This document shows positions 14,043-20,639 of a stretch of DNA of 44,135 nucleotides, one piece after another. The notes under the pieces are model-generated. The model did no database searches, had not been told where the DNA came from, and saw nothing but the letters and a program-made list of their open reading frames with translations. The first letter of the stretch is position 1, and every line of letters begins with the position of its first letter. This DNA is from a virus, in IMG/VR virus record IMGVR_UViG_3300001979_000003, positions 1 to 44,135 of that record, one strand, 5' to 3'. The position numbers and the translations under genes were made by a program.

Positions 14043-14523
14043 CGATCACGTTTCGAAATCGATCCGCTCGCTTCTCGCCGCCGGCCTGGCGCTACCCAGC
14101 GGAATGGATCCGGACAAAGCCCCAGATATCTTCGGGTTTGCCCTCGCTGGCGTGTCGAGCTGCGGTGTCCAAAAGGCAACCACCAGGATTATCCGCGGCG
14201 AATACGAGATCAATCGCGCCTTCGTGCCAACGCCACCAGAATTCGCCGCGCTCGCCCGCAAAGAGGCGCTGGCAATTCGTGCCGATCTTAATCGTCTGCA
14301 ACTGACGAAGGAATCGATGCTGGACGCGAGGCCGCACGAGAAGACGGACGCGGCGCAGATGGCAAAAATCCGTGATCTTGTCAGCCGCTTCAAGCAGCAG
14401 AACCCGGCGGCAGAACGCTGTTATGCGGCACCCGTAAAGGAGCCGATGACGCAGGAGCAGGAAGAATATTGGGCAAAGATCGCTGCGCTCCCGCCGGCAG
14501 GAGGCCAGAATGAAACCGTCTGA
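13963..14523 (+). CDS. Hypothetical replication-associated protein, 186 aa
   Basis: Start at ATG 13963 with AGGAAAA about 10 nt upstream, which places 80 bp inside the DUF1376 gene. The INRAFVPTPPEFAALARKEA segment at about residues 84-103 resembles the C-terminal part of phage helicase-loader-like proteins that often follow an initiator. The C-terminus is polar. By position it could be a helicase loader (lambda P analogue), but no Walker motif is present and none is needed for the P type. Family not recognised with confidence. Confidence 0.7.
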   Translation: MTNLPATLSTLDQQIGELADQLEPVTDDHVSKSIRSLLAAGLALPSGMDPDKAPDIFGFALAGVSSCGVQKATTRIIRGEYEINRAFVPTPPEFAALARKEALAIRADLNRLQLTKESMLDARPHEKTDAAQMAKIRDLVSRFKQQNPAAERCYAAPVKEPMTQEQEEYWAKIAALPPAGGQNETV

Positions 14524-14860
14524 CATTCGCCGCGTGGGCCTCAAGGATGAGGTTATCCGGCTCCACTTCGAAAACCCTGAAGCCACGACGGACGAAATCG
14601 CGGCCGCGCTTGGTGCAGGCCCTGAGTACGTTCGTTGCACATTTCGGCGCAATGGCCTGAAGGCGATAAGGAAAAAGGATCGCGAGGCAAAGCCTATCGA
14701 AGCGAAGCCGCTGCTCTATAGCGCGGCCACGGCGTCCAGACTTCAGCCATTTGCAGAGCGGCGCGGAATTTCCGTCGACCGGCTGATCTACATGCTTCTG
14801 CAAGTCGTCGCGACCGATCGCATGGTTGACGCGATCTTGGATGATGTCGAGGCAGCATGA
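14510..14860 (+). CDS. Helix-turn-helix protein, 116 aa
   Basis: GGAGG lies about 6 nt before ATG 14510. Residues about 10-50 (KDEVIRLHFENPEATTDEIA, then AALGAGPEYVRCTFRRNG) form a trihelical helix-turn-helix like that of small phage transcription factors. The C-terminal half, LQPFAERRGISVDRLIYMLL, is a second helical unit. It could bind the replication origin or regulate the middle and late genes. No named family. Confidence 0.72.
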   Translation: MKPSDIRRVGLKDEVIRLHFENPEATTDEIAAALGAGPEYVRCTFRRNGLKAIRKKDREAKPIEAKPLLYSAATASRLQPFAERRGISVDRLIYMLLQVVATDRMVDAILDDVEAA

Positions 14861-15078
14861 TCGATATCCCGACCGATAATCTGAAAATCGAGGTATGGCC
14901 GATCCCTGGAATTCATCAGCGTGGCGGCCAGCATGTCGGAACCTATCCCGGCGTCCGCATCACGCATCTGCCTAGCGGCATCCATGCGTATGTCGATATC
15001 GGCCGCTCTCAGCACATCAACAAGATCATCGCCATGGACATGATCTTGGCGGCGATCACTCACCCGAAATTCCGATAA
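14857..15078 (+). CDS. Stand-alone peptide chain release factor GGQ-domain protein
   Basis: The product is 73 residues. DNLKIEVWPIPG is followed by RGGQHV (GGQ at residues 23-25), VRITHLPSGI (about 32-41) and RSQHINKIIAMDMI (about 49-62). This matches domain 3 of class I release factors (RF1: DLRIDV, GGQHVN, IRITHLPTGI, RSQHKNKAKAL), the part that enters the peptidyl-transferase centre and hydrolyses peptidyl-tRNA. The codon-recognition domain is missing, and so is the long basic tail by which ArfB senses the empty mRNA channel. It may rescue stalled ribosomes, act on free peptidyl-tRNA, or interfere with host termination. It is coupled by ATGA to the gene before. Confidence 0.85.
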   Translation: MIDIPTDNLKIEVWPIPGIHQRGGQHVGTYPGVRITHLPSGIHAYVDIGRSQHINKIIAMDMILAAITHPKFR

Positions 15079-15111
15079 CCGAGCGGCGGCTCAAACCACG
15101 AGGGCAATGAA

Positions 15112-15774
15112 ATGGTGGACAAGGATTTTCAAGGAATGGATGACAACGAAAAGGCGGCTGAGTTCGAAAGGATGCTCGCAAAAGGGCGGCAGTACCGTGG
15201 AAGCTCGGACTTCAGCATGTGGTTCGCCGTGCGAACAGAGCCTGGCGCGCAGAAGCCGCAGCGTGAATACTCGGTCGAGCCGACGTCGCTTGATAAAGAT
15301 GGCAAGCCGCGCGGCAAGGGCTATCGCATCGTGCCGAGCCTGAACCCAAACCTTTCAGCTATCGAAAGGGCACTGTCGCTCGCTCGTTTTCAATACTGGA
15401 TGCCATCGGAAAAGCGGTTGGTTCGTGATCGGAAGCATACGGACCTATGGAAGGTGCGCCGCTTCGCGCTGATGGTCGGATATGTGTTCGTCCACAATCC
15501 TTATGACTTCGGCGTTCTCGAGCAGGTTCCTGGGGTCGCTGGCGTCGTTAGGAACGCAAATGGCGAGCCTTTGGCTATAGATTTCCTCGATATTATCAAG
15601 GTGCGTGCTGCCGAAGCAGATGCTGAAGTTGAGTTCGATCATCGGTCAAGAATGGCACGCCAAAATCTCCGCAAACGCGCGAAGGAAGATCCACGCCTCA
15701 GGATGTTAGCCGCAAAACTTGACATCGCTGGCACGCTGACAGTTCCATTGGAAAAGTTGGGGACAGCCGCTTGA
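15112..15774 (+). CDS. NusG-like (NGN-domain) transcription factor
   Basis: The product is 220 residues. MWFAVRTEPGAQKPQ (about residues 36-50), ERALSLARFQYWMPSEKR, RRFALMVGYVFVHNPYDFGV and EQVPGVAGVVRNANGEPLAI follow the NGN-domain pattern of NusG/RfaH (W-x-V-R-T-x-PG, the GYVFV strand, the PGV-x-GVV turn). A roughly 30-residue insert with DKDGKPRGKGYRIVPSLNPN separates the first strand from the helix. No C-terminal KOW domain is visible; a basic helical region takes its place. It is the last gene of the rightward early operon, just before a terminator, and is a candidate processive antiterminator for the late genes. GAGGG lies about 9 nt before the ATG. Confidence 0.82.
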   Translation: MVDKDFQGMDDNEKAAEFERMLAKGRQYRGSSDFSMWFAVRTEPGAQKPQREYSVEPTSLDKDGKPRGKGYRIVPSLNPNLSAIERALSLARFQYWMPSEKRLVRDRKHTDLWKVRRFALMVGYVFVHNPYDFGVLEQVPGVAGVVRNANGEPLAIDFLDIIKVRAAEADAEVEFDHRSRMARQNLRKRAKEDPRLRMLAAKLDIAGTLTVPLEKLGTAA

Positions 15775-15894
15775 ATATCGCGGGAAATTCATATAGCTTT
15801 TCTGCAACTGATTTGGCGCGGCGGGGATACGTCCCGGCGCCTCCCTGCCAGCCTCGTTAACTGGCGCATCAGGGAAAACTCGTTCAAAATTCAT

Positions 15895-15971
15895 GTCGGA
15901 GTAGAGCAGCCCGGTAGCTCGCCAGCCTCATAAGCTGGAGGCCGCAGGTTCGAATCCTGCCTCCGCAACCA
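15895..15971 (+). tRNA. tRNA-Met-like (CAT anticodon), 77 nt with encoded CCA
   Basis: D stem GAGC (15904-15907)/GCTC (15917-15920); anticodon stem CCAGC (15922-15926)/GCTGG (15934-15938) around CTCATAA with anticodon CAT at 15929-15931; T arm GCAGG-TTCGAAT-CCTGC (15944-15960); acceptor 3' strand CTCCGCA, discriminator A and CCA at 15961-15971. The D arm and 77-nt length resemble an initiator tRNA, but the three G:C pairs next to the anticodon loop are absent and the top two acceptor pairs (G1-A72, T2-C71) are mismatched. Confidence 0.85.
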
Positions 15972-16015
15972 AATTCGAGGAAATGCAGAAATGCATATTG
16001 CTCACCGATTGGCGA

Positions 16016-16043
16016 GGGGATGGCGAAATACCATCCCCTTTTT
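16016..16043 (+). terminator. Rho-independent terminator after the early operon and tRNA
   Basis: GGGGATGG (16016-16023), a 7-nt loop, CCATCCCC (16031-16038) and TTTTT (16039-16043): a perfect 8-bp stem with a U-tract. It closes the rightward early transcript right after the tRNA. Confidence 0.9.
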
Positions 16044-16047
16044 GCAT

Positions 16048-16146
16048 TTATGTGAGCAGGTGCATTGCCTGGACTACTAATGCCATGAAAGCAGCAGAGA
16101 CAGTAATTCTGATTGTGAGCTTGCTATAATTGATGGTGAGGTTCAT
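16048..16146 (-). CDS. Tiny membrane-type protein, 32 aa
   Basis: ATG 16146 is preceded by AAGGAGAG at a good distance (about 5 nt). The 32-residue product begins MNLTINYSKLTIRITVSAAF and contains one hydrophobic segment (SAAFMALVVQAM). The strong ribosome-binding site is the main evidence. The 127-bp stretch between this gene and the XRE gene upstream of it shows no other clear feature. Function unknown. Confidence 0.5.
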   Translation of the reverse strand: MNLTINYSKLTIRITVSAAFMALVVQAMHLLT

Positions 16147-16273
16147 TGGCTCTCCTTCTGTCGAGAGAAGGGATCGTTGCGAAACCCTTCGTCAATTTTA
16201 TCGGCATAAGGTCAGCGATAGTCCAGGAGACTGAGAAGAAAATTTACCGGCCGCCCTAGGCGTGGCCGCGCCC

Positions 16274-16540
16274 CTACTTCGCGGCTTCCTTGACGATCGG
16301 GATCAGCTCTAACGGAAGGAACCCGGATTTCATCGGGCTCTCCGCCGCCAGATGTATCAGCGCCCATCGTGCGGCAGCGATATGGACTGGGCGAACCGGA
16401 TTTTTCCCGCTTTCAATGTCCTGGTAGCTGCGAAGCGGCATTCCCATTGCTGACGCAAAGGCGGTCTGGGTAAGGCCAGCGCCTTCACGATAATATCGAA
16501 GCAGGTTCTCGCCTGCTGCGGTTGTCGTCGCCCAATTCAT
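16274..16540 (-). CDS. XRE-family helix-turn-helix regulator, 88 aa
   Basis: AGGAGA lies about 7 nt before ATG 16540. Residues about 10-50 (LLRYYREGAGLTQTAFASAM, then GMPLRSYQDIESGKNPVRP) form a canonical XRE helix-turn-helix. The C-terminus (HIAAARWALIHLAAE) probably dimerises. It is transcribed from the promoter at 16725-16753, whose spacer holds a CGTATTACG palindrome, so autoregulation is likely. It may control the accessory block or the late genes. Confidence 0.85.
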   Translation of the reverse strand: MNWATTTAAGENLLRYYREGAGLTQTAFASAMGMPLRSYQDIESGKNPVRPVHIAAARWALIHLAAESPMKSGFLPLELIPIVKEAAK

Positions 16541-16610
16541 TGAAGGGTCTCCTTCGATCTGCTATAAGGCTGGGAACCGGAGAGGTGGCTAGACCCCTCC
16601 GGCCCCCGGT

Positions 16611-16679
16611 TTACCGACCGATGGAGAGTGTCAGTCTCCACTTGCCGATCCGGACTTGGAGTGTGAGCTTAACGCCCAT
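16611..16679 (-). CDS. Tiny protein, 22 aa
   Basis: A perfect AGGAGG ends 5 nt before ATG 16679. The product begins MGVKLTLQVRIGKWRLTLSI, alternating basic and hydrophobic residues compatible with one or two beta strands. Tiny proteins of this style occur in rhizobial phages and chromosomes. It is the first gene after the 16725-16753 promoter. The intergenic 16541-16610 contains a GC-rich inverted repeat (AACCGG to CCGGTT). Confidence 0.5.
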   Translation of the reverse strand: MGVKLTLQVRIGKWRLTLSIGR

Positions 16680-16724
16680 TTGGACCTCCTTGTCCTGCCG
16701 AAGCGGGATTGCTTCGGTGATTTG

Positions 16725-16753
16725 GTTATCGCATAACCACGTATTACGCGCAA
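16725..16753 (-). promoter_or_regulatory. Promoter of the accessory minus-strand genes
   Basis: On the minus strand TTGCGC (16753-16748) and GATAAC (16730-16725) are 17 bp apart. The palindrome CGTATTACG (16740-16748) fills part of the spacer, and GGTTAT-CGC-ATAACC (16724-16738) overlaps the -10, giving two possible control sites. Confidence 0.6.
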
Positions 16754-16774
16754 GCGAAAAGTACGTAATACGTG
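16738..16774. promoter_or_regulatory. Double-palindrome operator
   Basis: CACGTATTACG (16738-16748) and CGTAATACGTG (16764-16774) are perfect 11-bp inverted arms separated by 15 bp; each arm also contains its own 9-bp palindrome CGTAnTACG. The layout fits two repressor dimers, most simply the XRE protein encoded at 16274-16540. Confidence 0.7.
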
Positions 16775-16786
16775 TAAAATATGAAG

Positions 16787-16813
16787 CCGCCCGGTCAGCG
16801 CTGGGCGGTTTTT
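16787..16813 (+). terminator. Possible rho-independent terminator
   Basis: CCGCCC (16787-16792), 10-nt loop, GGGCGG (16803-16808), TTTTT (16809-16813). It would stop plus-strand transcription coming past the accessory block. Its left part overlaps the end of the tiny gene on the other strand. Confidence 0.65.
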
Positions 16814-16899
16814 GCATTTCGGTAAATTGTTGATAAGCAAGCCGCGATCTGCAGGACTTGTACGAGCATCGGTAGGTAGTCAGATAAGCGGTGAACCAT
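16795..16899 (-). CDS. Tiny hydrophobic protein, 34 aa
   Basis: AAAGGAGG lies 7-8 nt before ATG 16899. The product begins MVHRLSDYLPMLVQVLQIAA and continues CLSTIYRNAKTAQR: one short hydrophobic helix and a basic tail, as in a small membrane-associated peptide. Its stop codon lies within the hairpin at 16787-16808. No family is recognised. Confidence 0.5.
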   Translation of the reverse strand: MVHRLSDYLPMLVQVLQIAACLSTIYRNAKTAQR

Positions 16900-16993
16900 T
16901 GGCAACACCTCCTTTCTGGATGTTCATCCATATGGGGAGACGTAACCTGCGAATGGTTGTTTTCACCACCGCGCTGCCAAAAGGCCAGCTCTG

Positions 16994-17209
16994 TCACTTT
17001 CGCGTCGATGTAGTTCGACGACCTGAAAAGGTGCAATTCGGCGACACTGTCATGTGCTTGAAGCGCGGGCCGTCGCTATTCGGTCTGACATAGCGCCCAC
17101 ACTCAGGGCAGACATAGATGGAGCTCATGCGATAGATCGCATCTCTGATGTGGCAATCCTCAAGCTCGCCCATCAGATTCCGTCGCTTTGCCATGACCAT
17201 CTTCGCCAT
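16994..17209 (-). CDS. Cysteine-containing hypothetical protein, 71 aa
   Basis: Start tentatively ATG 17209; a TTG eight codons upstream and an ATG three codons downstream are alternatives, and no strong ribosome-binding site decides. The sequence has EDCHIRDAIYRMSS, YVCPECGRYVRP and SPNC, suggesting a small zinc-binding unit. A real gene is likely because it encodes a coherent zinc-knuckle-like pattern, but coupling evidence is lacking. Confidence 0.5.
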   Translation of the reverse strand: MAKMVMAKRRNLMGELEDCHIRDAIYRMSSIYVCPECGRYVRPNSDGPRFKHMTVSPNCTFSGRRTTSTRK

Positions 17210-17313
17210 CCGCAATATCCCAAGGTTAAGCAATGCCAGTCCTGAAAAATGCCCGGCGTGAGAAATTCGCTCAAGGGTTATAAGTTTCTAGCTTGTCCCA
17301 AGTTTCGCAGATC

Positions 17314-18027
17314 TCAACCAGCTGTCTGCGATAGATTAAGCCTGGTAGTTGCCGACGTTAGTTGAATGATAAAGTTGAATTTTTTCTGGGTTAGTGACAA
17401 TCGCAGGCCCTCATCTTTAACTTGCGAAAGATCGATCGCCTTGAGAAAGAAGCCGGTTGCCAACAAAAGCCACCGCGCTAGGTCAAACGTGAAGGCAACT
17501 ACGATTTTTTCGCTCGCAAATGGGCCGATCATAGTAAGGTTGTCTGGCGAAATAACTTGCATGAACGGATCGATATGCGTCCCGTGTCCGCTGAAGAAGT
17601 CGTATGCTTCTTTGCGCACTTTTTCTTGTCTGCCGTCCAGGTTGTCGAGAGTTTCTCGGATCTTGACCGGTTTAAACTTCTTCTTTCTATCGGCTTCAGA
17701 ACAGGTTCGCCATTCAGCTATCTGTTCTGGCTGTCTCTGGAAAAGGTCTAACAGGAACGACACTTCAACAATGTCCCGGATCATCGCCAATGCCGGCTGA
17801 TAGTAACCAGAATAGGCGCAGCTGGCGGCTGCACCCGCATCATTCAATACCCGGATGCCAAGGCGCAAAATAACCACGTCATCCTCGCGAGAAAAACTTT
17901 CGATCCTCGCAAAATCTGAGATCACATCGATGCAGGAACTGGCCGCATCTAGATTTTCTTGGGCCTGCTTGGACAGTTCCAGAAATCCCGAATTTTGGTC
18001 GTGTATTGCGCTAACGTCTAACAACAT
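17314..18027 (-). CDS. Unknown accessory protein, 237 aa
   Basis: The protein is mostly helical, begins MLLDVSAIHDQNSGFLELSK, and contains YYQPALAMIRDIVEVSFLLD (about residues 79-98), EAYDFFSGHGTHIDPFM (about 140-156) and a hydrophobic ARWLLLATGFFLKAI helix. The middle resembles DUF5677-like proteins of unknown function (arrays of helices with an R-x3-E and a central H), but I am not sure of that. Base composition is visibly more AT-rich than the flanking structural genes, suggesting separate transfer. It lies alone between the early and late regions, a typical site for cargo such as exclusion or defence genes. Confidence 0.75.
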   Translation of the reverse strand: MLLDVSAIHDQNSGFLELSKQAQENLDAASSCIDVISDFARIESFSREDDVVILRLGIRVLNDAGAAASCAYSGYYQPALAMIRDIVEVSFLLDLFQRQPEQIAEWRTCSEADRKKKFKPVKIRETLDNLDGRQEKVRKEAYDFFSGHGTHIDPFMQVISPDNLTMIGPFASEKIVVAFTFDLARWLLLATGFFLKAIDLSQVKDEGLRLSLTQKKFNFIIQLTSATTRLNLSQTAG

Positions 18028-18134
18028 TACGATGCGCCCAGTTCAGGATCACAATCAGTTCTCTCCTTATAAGACAACTATATGTGGTGAGAGGCGGCAA
18101 TCAAAATCTGAATTTAATCACAGCGGAAATCAAC

Positions 18135-18770
18135 ATGCGCGGTGAATTGGCGTTGCCGCAACGGCCGATGCCTACAGAGGACATGCTTGAGGATACCGGT
18201 ATTCGGTTCGAGCCGGCACCTGATCTTCTGGAATGGGCTCGCTCCACGTTCATAGATGAGACGGCCGATCTCGTGAATGAGGATCATGCTCACCTTCGCG
18301 TCGCGACGATCGGCATGCTTTGGACGAACGTCCCAAATGGCAGGAATGGACGCCGCATCATCGGCCAATGTGAAATGGGCTTGCCGCCGGCCGGGAAATG
18401 GTCCCGCGCCAGGGTTGAGCTTCAGCTACAGCAATGGTTCGGCGACGTGCCCGATTTCCTGCTGACCTTCGACGCGCATTACGCATCCATTTGTTCGGAT
18501 GCCGAGTTCTGCTCCTTAGTCGAGCACGAGCTTTACCACGCGGGGCAAGAGCGAGATGCTTTCGGCGCCCCCAAGTTTCGCAAGATGTCTGGCCTTCCGG
18601 CCTTCACCCTACGAGGACACGACGTGGAAGAGTTCGTAGGCGTTGTTCGTCGCTATGGTGCAGATGCCGCCGGCGTACGCGCAATGGTCGACGCGGCAAA
18701 TCAAGAACCCGAGATCGCCAGAGTGCGGATCGCACATGCATGCGGCACCTGTCAGCTTAGGGTCGCGTAA
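18135..18770 (+). CDS. Putative phage metallopeptidase
   Basis: Start taken at ATG 18135; a GTG 17 codons upstream is possible. The product is 211 residues with HELYH at residues 131-135, the HExxH zinc site, followed by AGQERDAFGAPKF, and a C-terminal RIAHACGTCQLRVA. This matches the putative phage metallopeptidase family (PF18894-like) found beside terminase genes. Substrate is unknown; roles in capsid maturation or host takeover are guesses. It is the first gene of the late plus-strand block. Confidence 0.82.
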   Translation: MRGELALPQRPMPTEDMLEDTGIRFEPAPDLLEWARSTFIDETADLVNEDHAHLRVATIGMLWTNVPNGRNGRRIIGQCEMGLPPAGKWSRARVELQLQQWFGDVPDFLLTFDAHYASICSDAEFCSLVEHELYHAGQERDAFGAPKFRKMSGLPAFTLRGHDVEEFVGVVRRYGADAAGVRAMVDAANQEPEIARVRIAHACGTCQLRVA

Positions 18771-18792
18771 CTGACCGGAGCCTGACAATCGC

Positions 18793-19257
18793 ATGGCCAA
18801 GGGTACGCTCAAGGATGAGGTGAAGACGTTCATTGTCCAAAGCCTCGCATGCTTCGATACGCCTTCCGTTGTTGTCGAAGCGGTCAGGAAGGAATTCGGC
18901 GCGACAATCACTCGCCAATCGGTTGAGGGATACGACCCGACGAAGAAGGCCGGCAGCAATCTCGCAGAGAAATGGCGGCTGCTGTTTGAGGAGACCCGCA
19001 AGACGTTCCTCGAAGATACCGCATCGATCGCCATCAGCCATCGCGCCGTTCGTCTCCGCGCATTGCAGCGCATGGCAGAGAAGGCGGAGACCCAAGGCAA
19101 CATGGTCCTGGCGTCGTCGCTCCTGAAGCAGGCGGCCGAAGAAGTCGGCGGTGCATACACGAACCGGCGCGAGATTACCGGCAAGGACGGCAAGGATCTG
19201 CCGACGCCTGTCTCTCCGGTGACCATCTTCCAGTTGCCCGACAATGGCAGGGGATGA
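18793..19257 (+). CDS. terS: DUF2280 protein, probable small terminase subunit
   Basis: The product is 154 residues. It begins MAKGTLKDEVKTFIVQSLAC and has FDTPSVVVEAVRKEFG, TRQSVEGYDPTKKAG and SHRAVRLRALQRMAEKAE: the DUF2280 signature. Its gene lies immediately upstream of the large terminase with a 14-nt overlap, the normal position of the DNA-recognition subunit. The N-terminal helix-turn-helix is expected to bind the packaging site, and the middle to oligomerise. Confidence 0.85.
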   Translation: MAKGTLKDEVKTFIVQSLACFDTPSVVVEAVRKEFGATITRQSVEGYDPTKKAGSNLAEKWRLLFEETRKTFLEDTASIAISHRAVRLRALQRMAEKAETQGNMVLASSLLKQAAEEVGGAYTNRREITGKDGKDLPTPVSPVTIFQLPDNGRG

Positions 19258-20632
19258 GAAGGGCGCGGCAGCCCAAACGATAATCCGGCCGCAGCCAGGG
19301 CCACAGACGACCTTTCTGTCATCGCCAGCCGATATCGCCATCTACGGCGGGGCTGCCGGCGGCGGGAAAACGTGGGCGCTCCTCATGGAGCCGCTTCGTC
19401 ATGTGAGCAATCCGGGCTTCGGCGCTGTCTTCTTCCGGCGAAACCTGACGCAGGTTCGCAATGAAGGCGGTCTCTGGGATGAAAGCGAGAAGCTCTATCC
19501 GCACTTGAGCGCGACACCGCGGTCGGCGCCAGATCTAAGTTGGACTTTTCCGTCAGGTGCAGGCGTCGCCTTTGCTCACCTCGAGCATGAGAAGACAATC
19601 TACAATTGGCAGGGTTCGCAGATCCCGCTCATCTGCTTCGATGAGCTCACGCATTTCTCGGCAAAGCAGTTCTGGTACATGCTTAGCCGAAACCGCTCGA
19701 TGTGCGGGGTTCGGCCATATGTGCGGGCGACCTGCAACCCCGACGCCGATAGCTGGGTCGCCGAGTTCATATCGTGGTGGATCGATCAGGAGACAGGCAT
19801 TGCAATTCCGGAGCGATCCGGCGTCCTTCGCTGGTTCATCCGGATAGGCGATACCATCATATGGGGCGACAGCCCGGAAGAGCTCGCGCACCACGTCAAT
19901 CCGTTGACCGGTGAGCCGATTCCGCCGAAGTCGGTAACGTTCATCCCGGCCAAGCTGAGTGACAATGCTCTGCTGCTGGCAGCGGATCCGGGTTATCTCG
20001 CAAACCTGATGGCCCAGCCGACGGTCGAGCGCGAGCGCTTGCTTGGCGGCAATTGGAAGATCAGACCGGCGGCCGGTCTGCTGTTTCGCCGCGGTTGGTG
20101 CGAGGTTGTCGACGCTATCCCGGCCGGCGCGCGCTGGATGCGCGGTTGGGACTTCGGGGCTACGCCAAAGACCGAGAGCAACGATCCGGATTGGACGGCT
20201 GGCACAAAGATCGGGAAGCTTCCGGATGGTCGCTTCATCGTTGCCAATCACGTCAGAGACCGCTTGTCACCATCTGGTGTCGAGCGCTTGCTGAAGAACA
20301 CGGCGGATGCCGATGGCAAAGATGTCCAAATCTCTTTGCCGCAAGACCCAGGGCAGGCCGGCAAATCGCAGGTCACAAACCTGACGAAGCTGTTGGTCGG
20401 CTTCAATGTCAGGGCAACGCCGGAATCGGGCGACAAGATAACTCGCTTCGCTCCGTTCTCGGCGCAAGCAGAAGCGGGCAACGTTTTGGTGCTCCGCGCG
20501 CCTTGGAACGAAGACTGGTTTTCATCGCTCGAAAGCTTCCCCGAAGCCACGCACGATGACGACGCCGATAGCACGAGCCGCGCCTTCAATGCGCTTTTGA
20601 GCGCAAGCACTTTCACGCTTGCCAATGTTTGA
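19244..20632 (+). CDS. terL: Terminase large subunit
   Basis: The product is 462 residues. Walker A is GGAAGGGKT at 35-43, the arginine-rich block FFRRNLTQVR near 63-72, Walker B LICFDE at 129-134 and a coupling motif RATCNP at about 161-166. The C-terminal nuclease starts at RGWDFGAT (about residue 300), with PQDPGQAGK and the DDDA acidic end as further metal ligands. It translocates DNA into the prohead and cuts it. The gene overlaps terS and is followed after 7 nt by the portal gene. Confidence 0.95.
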   Translation: MAGDEKGAAAQTIIRPQPGPQTTFLSSPADIAIYGGAAGGGKTWALLMEPLRHVSNPGFGAVFFRRNLTQVRNEGGLWDESEKLYPHLSATPRSAPDLSWTFPSGAGVAFAHLEHEKTIYNWQGSQIPLICFDELTHFSAKQFWYMLSRNRSMCGVRPYVRATCNPDADSWVAEFISWWIDQETGIAIPERSGVLRWFIRIGDTIIWGDSPEELAHHVNPLTGEPIPPKSVTFIPAKLSDNALLLAADPGYLANLMAQPTVERERLLGGNWKIRPAAGLLFRRGWCEVVDAIPAGARWMRGWDFGATPKTESNDPDWTAGTKIGKLPDGRFIVANHVRDRLSPSGVERLLKNTADADGKDVQISLPQDPGQAGKSQVTNLTKLLVGFNVRATPESGDKITRFAPFSAQAEAGNVLVLRAPWNEDWFSSLESFPEATHDDDADSTSRAFNALLSASTFTLANV

Positions 20633-20639
20633 GGTCTCT

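Noticed and set aside
15895-16043. tRNA plus terminator as the attachment site of the prophage
   Set aside because: No integrase gene is present anywhere in the window, and I found no second copy of the tRNA 3' end. The gene sits between early and late genes, not at an edge.
16611-17036. Minus-strand 141-codon frame across the accessory promoter
   Set aside because: It crosses a promoter, an operator and a hairpin; only its last 22 codons, with their own AGGAGG site, look real.
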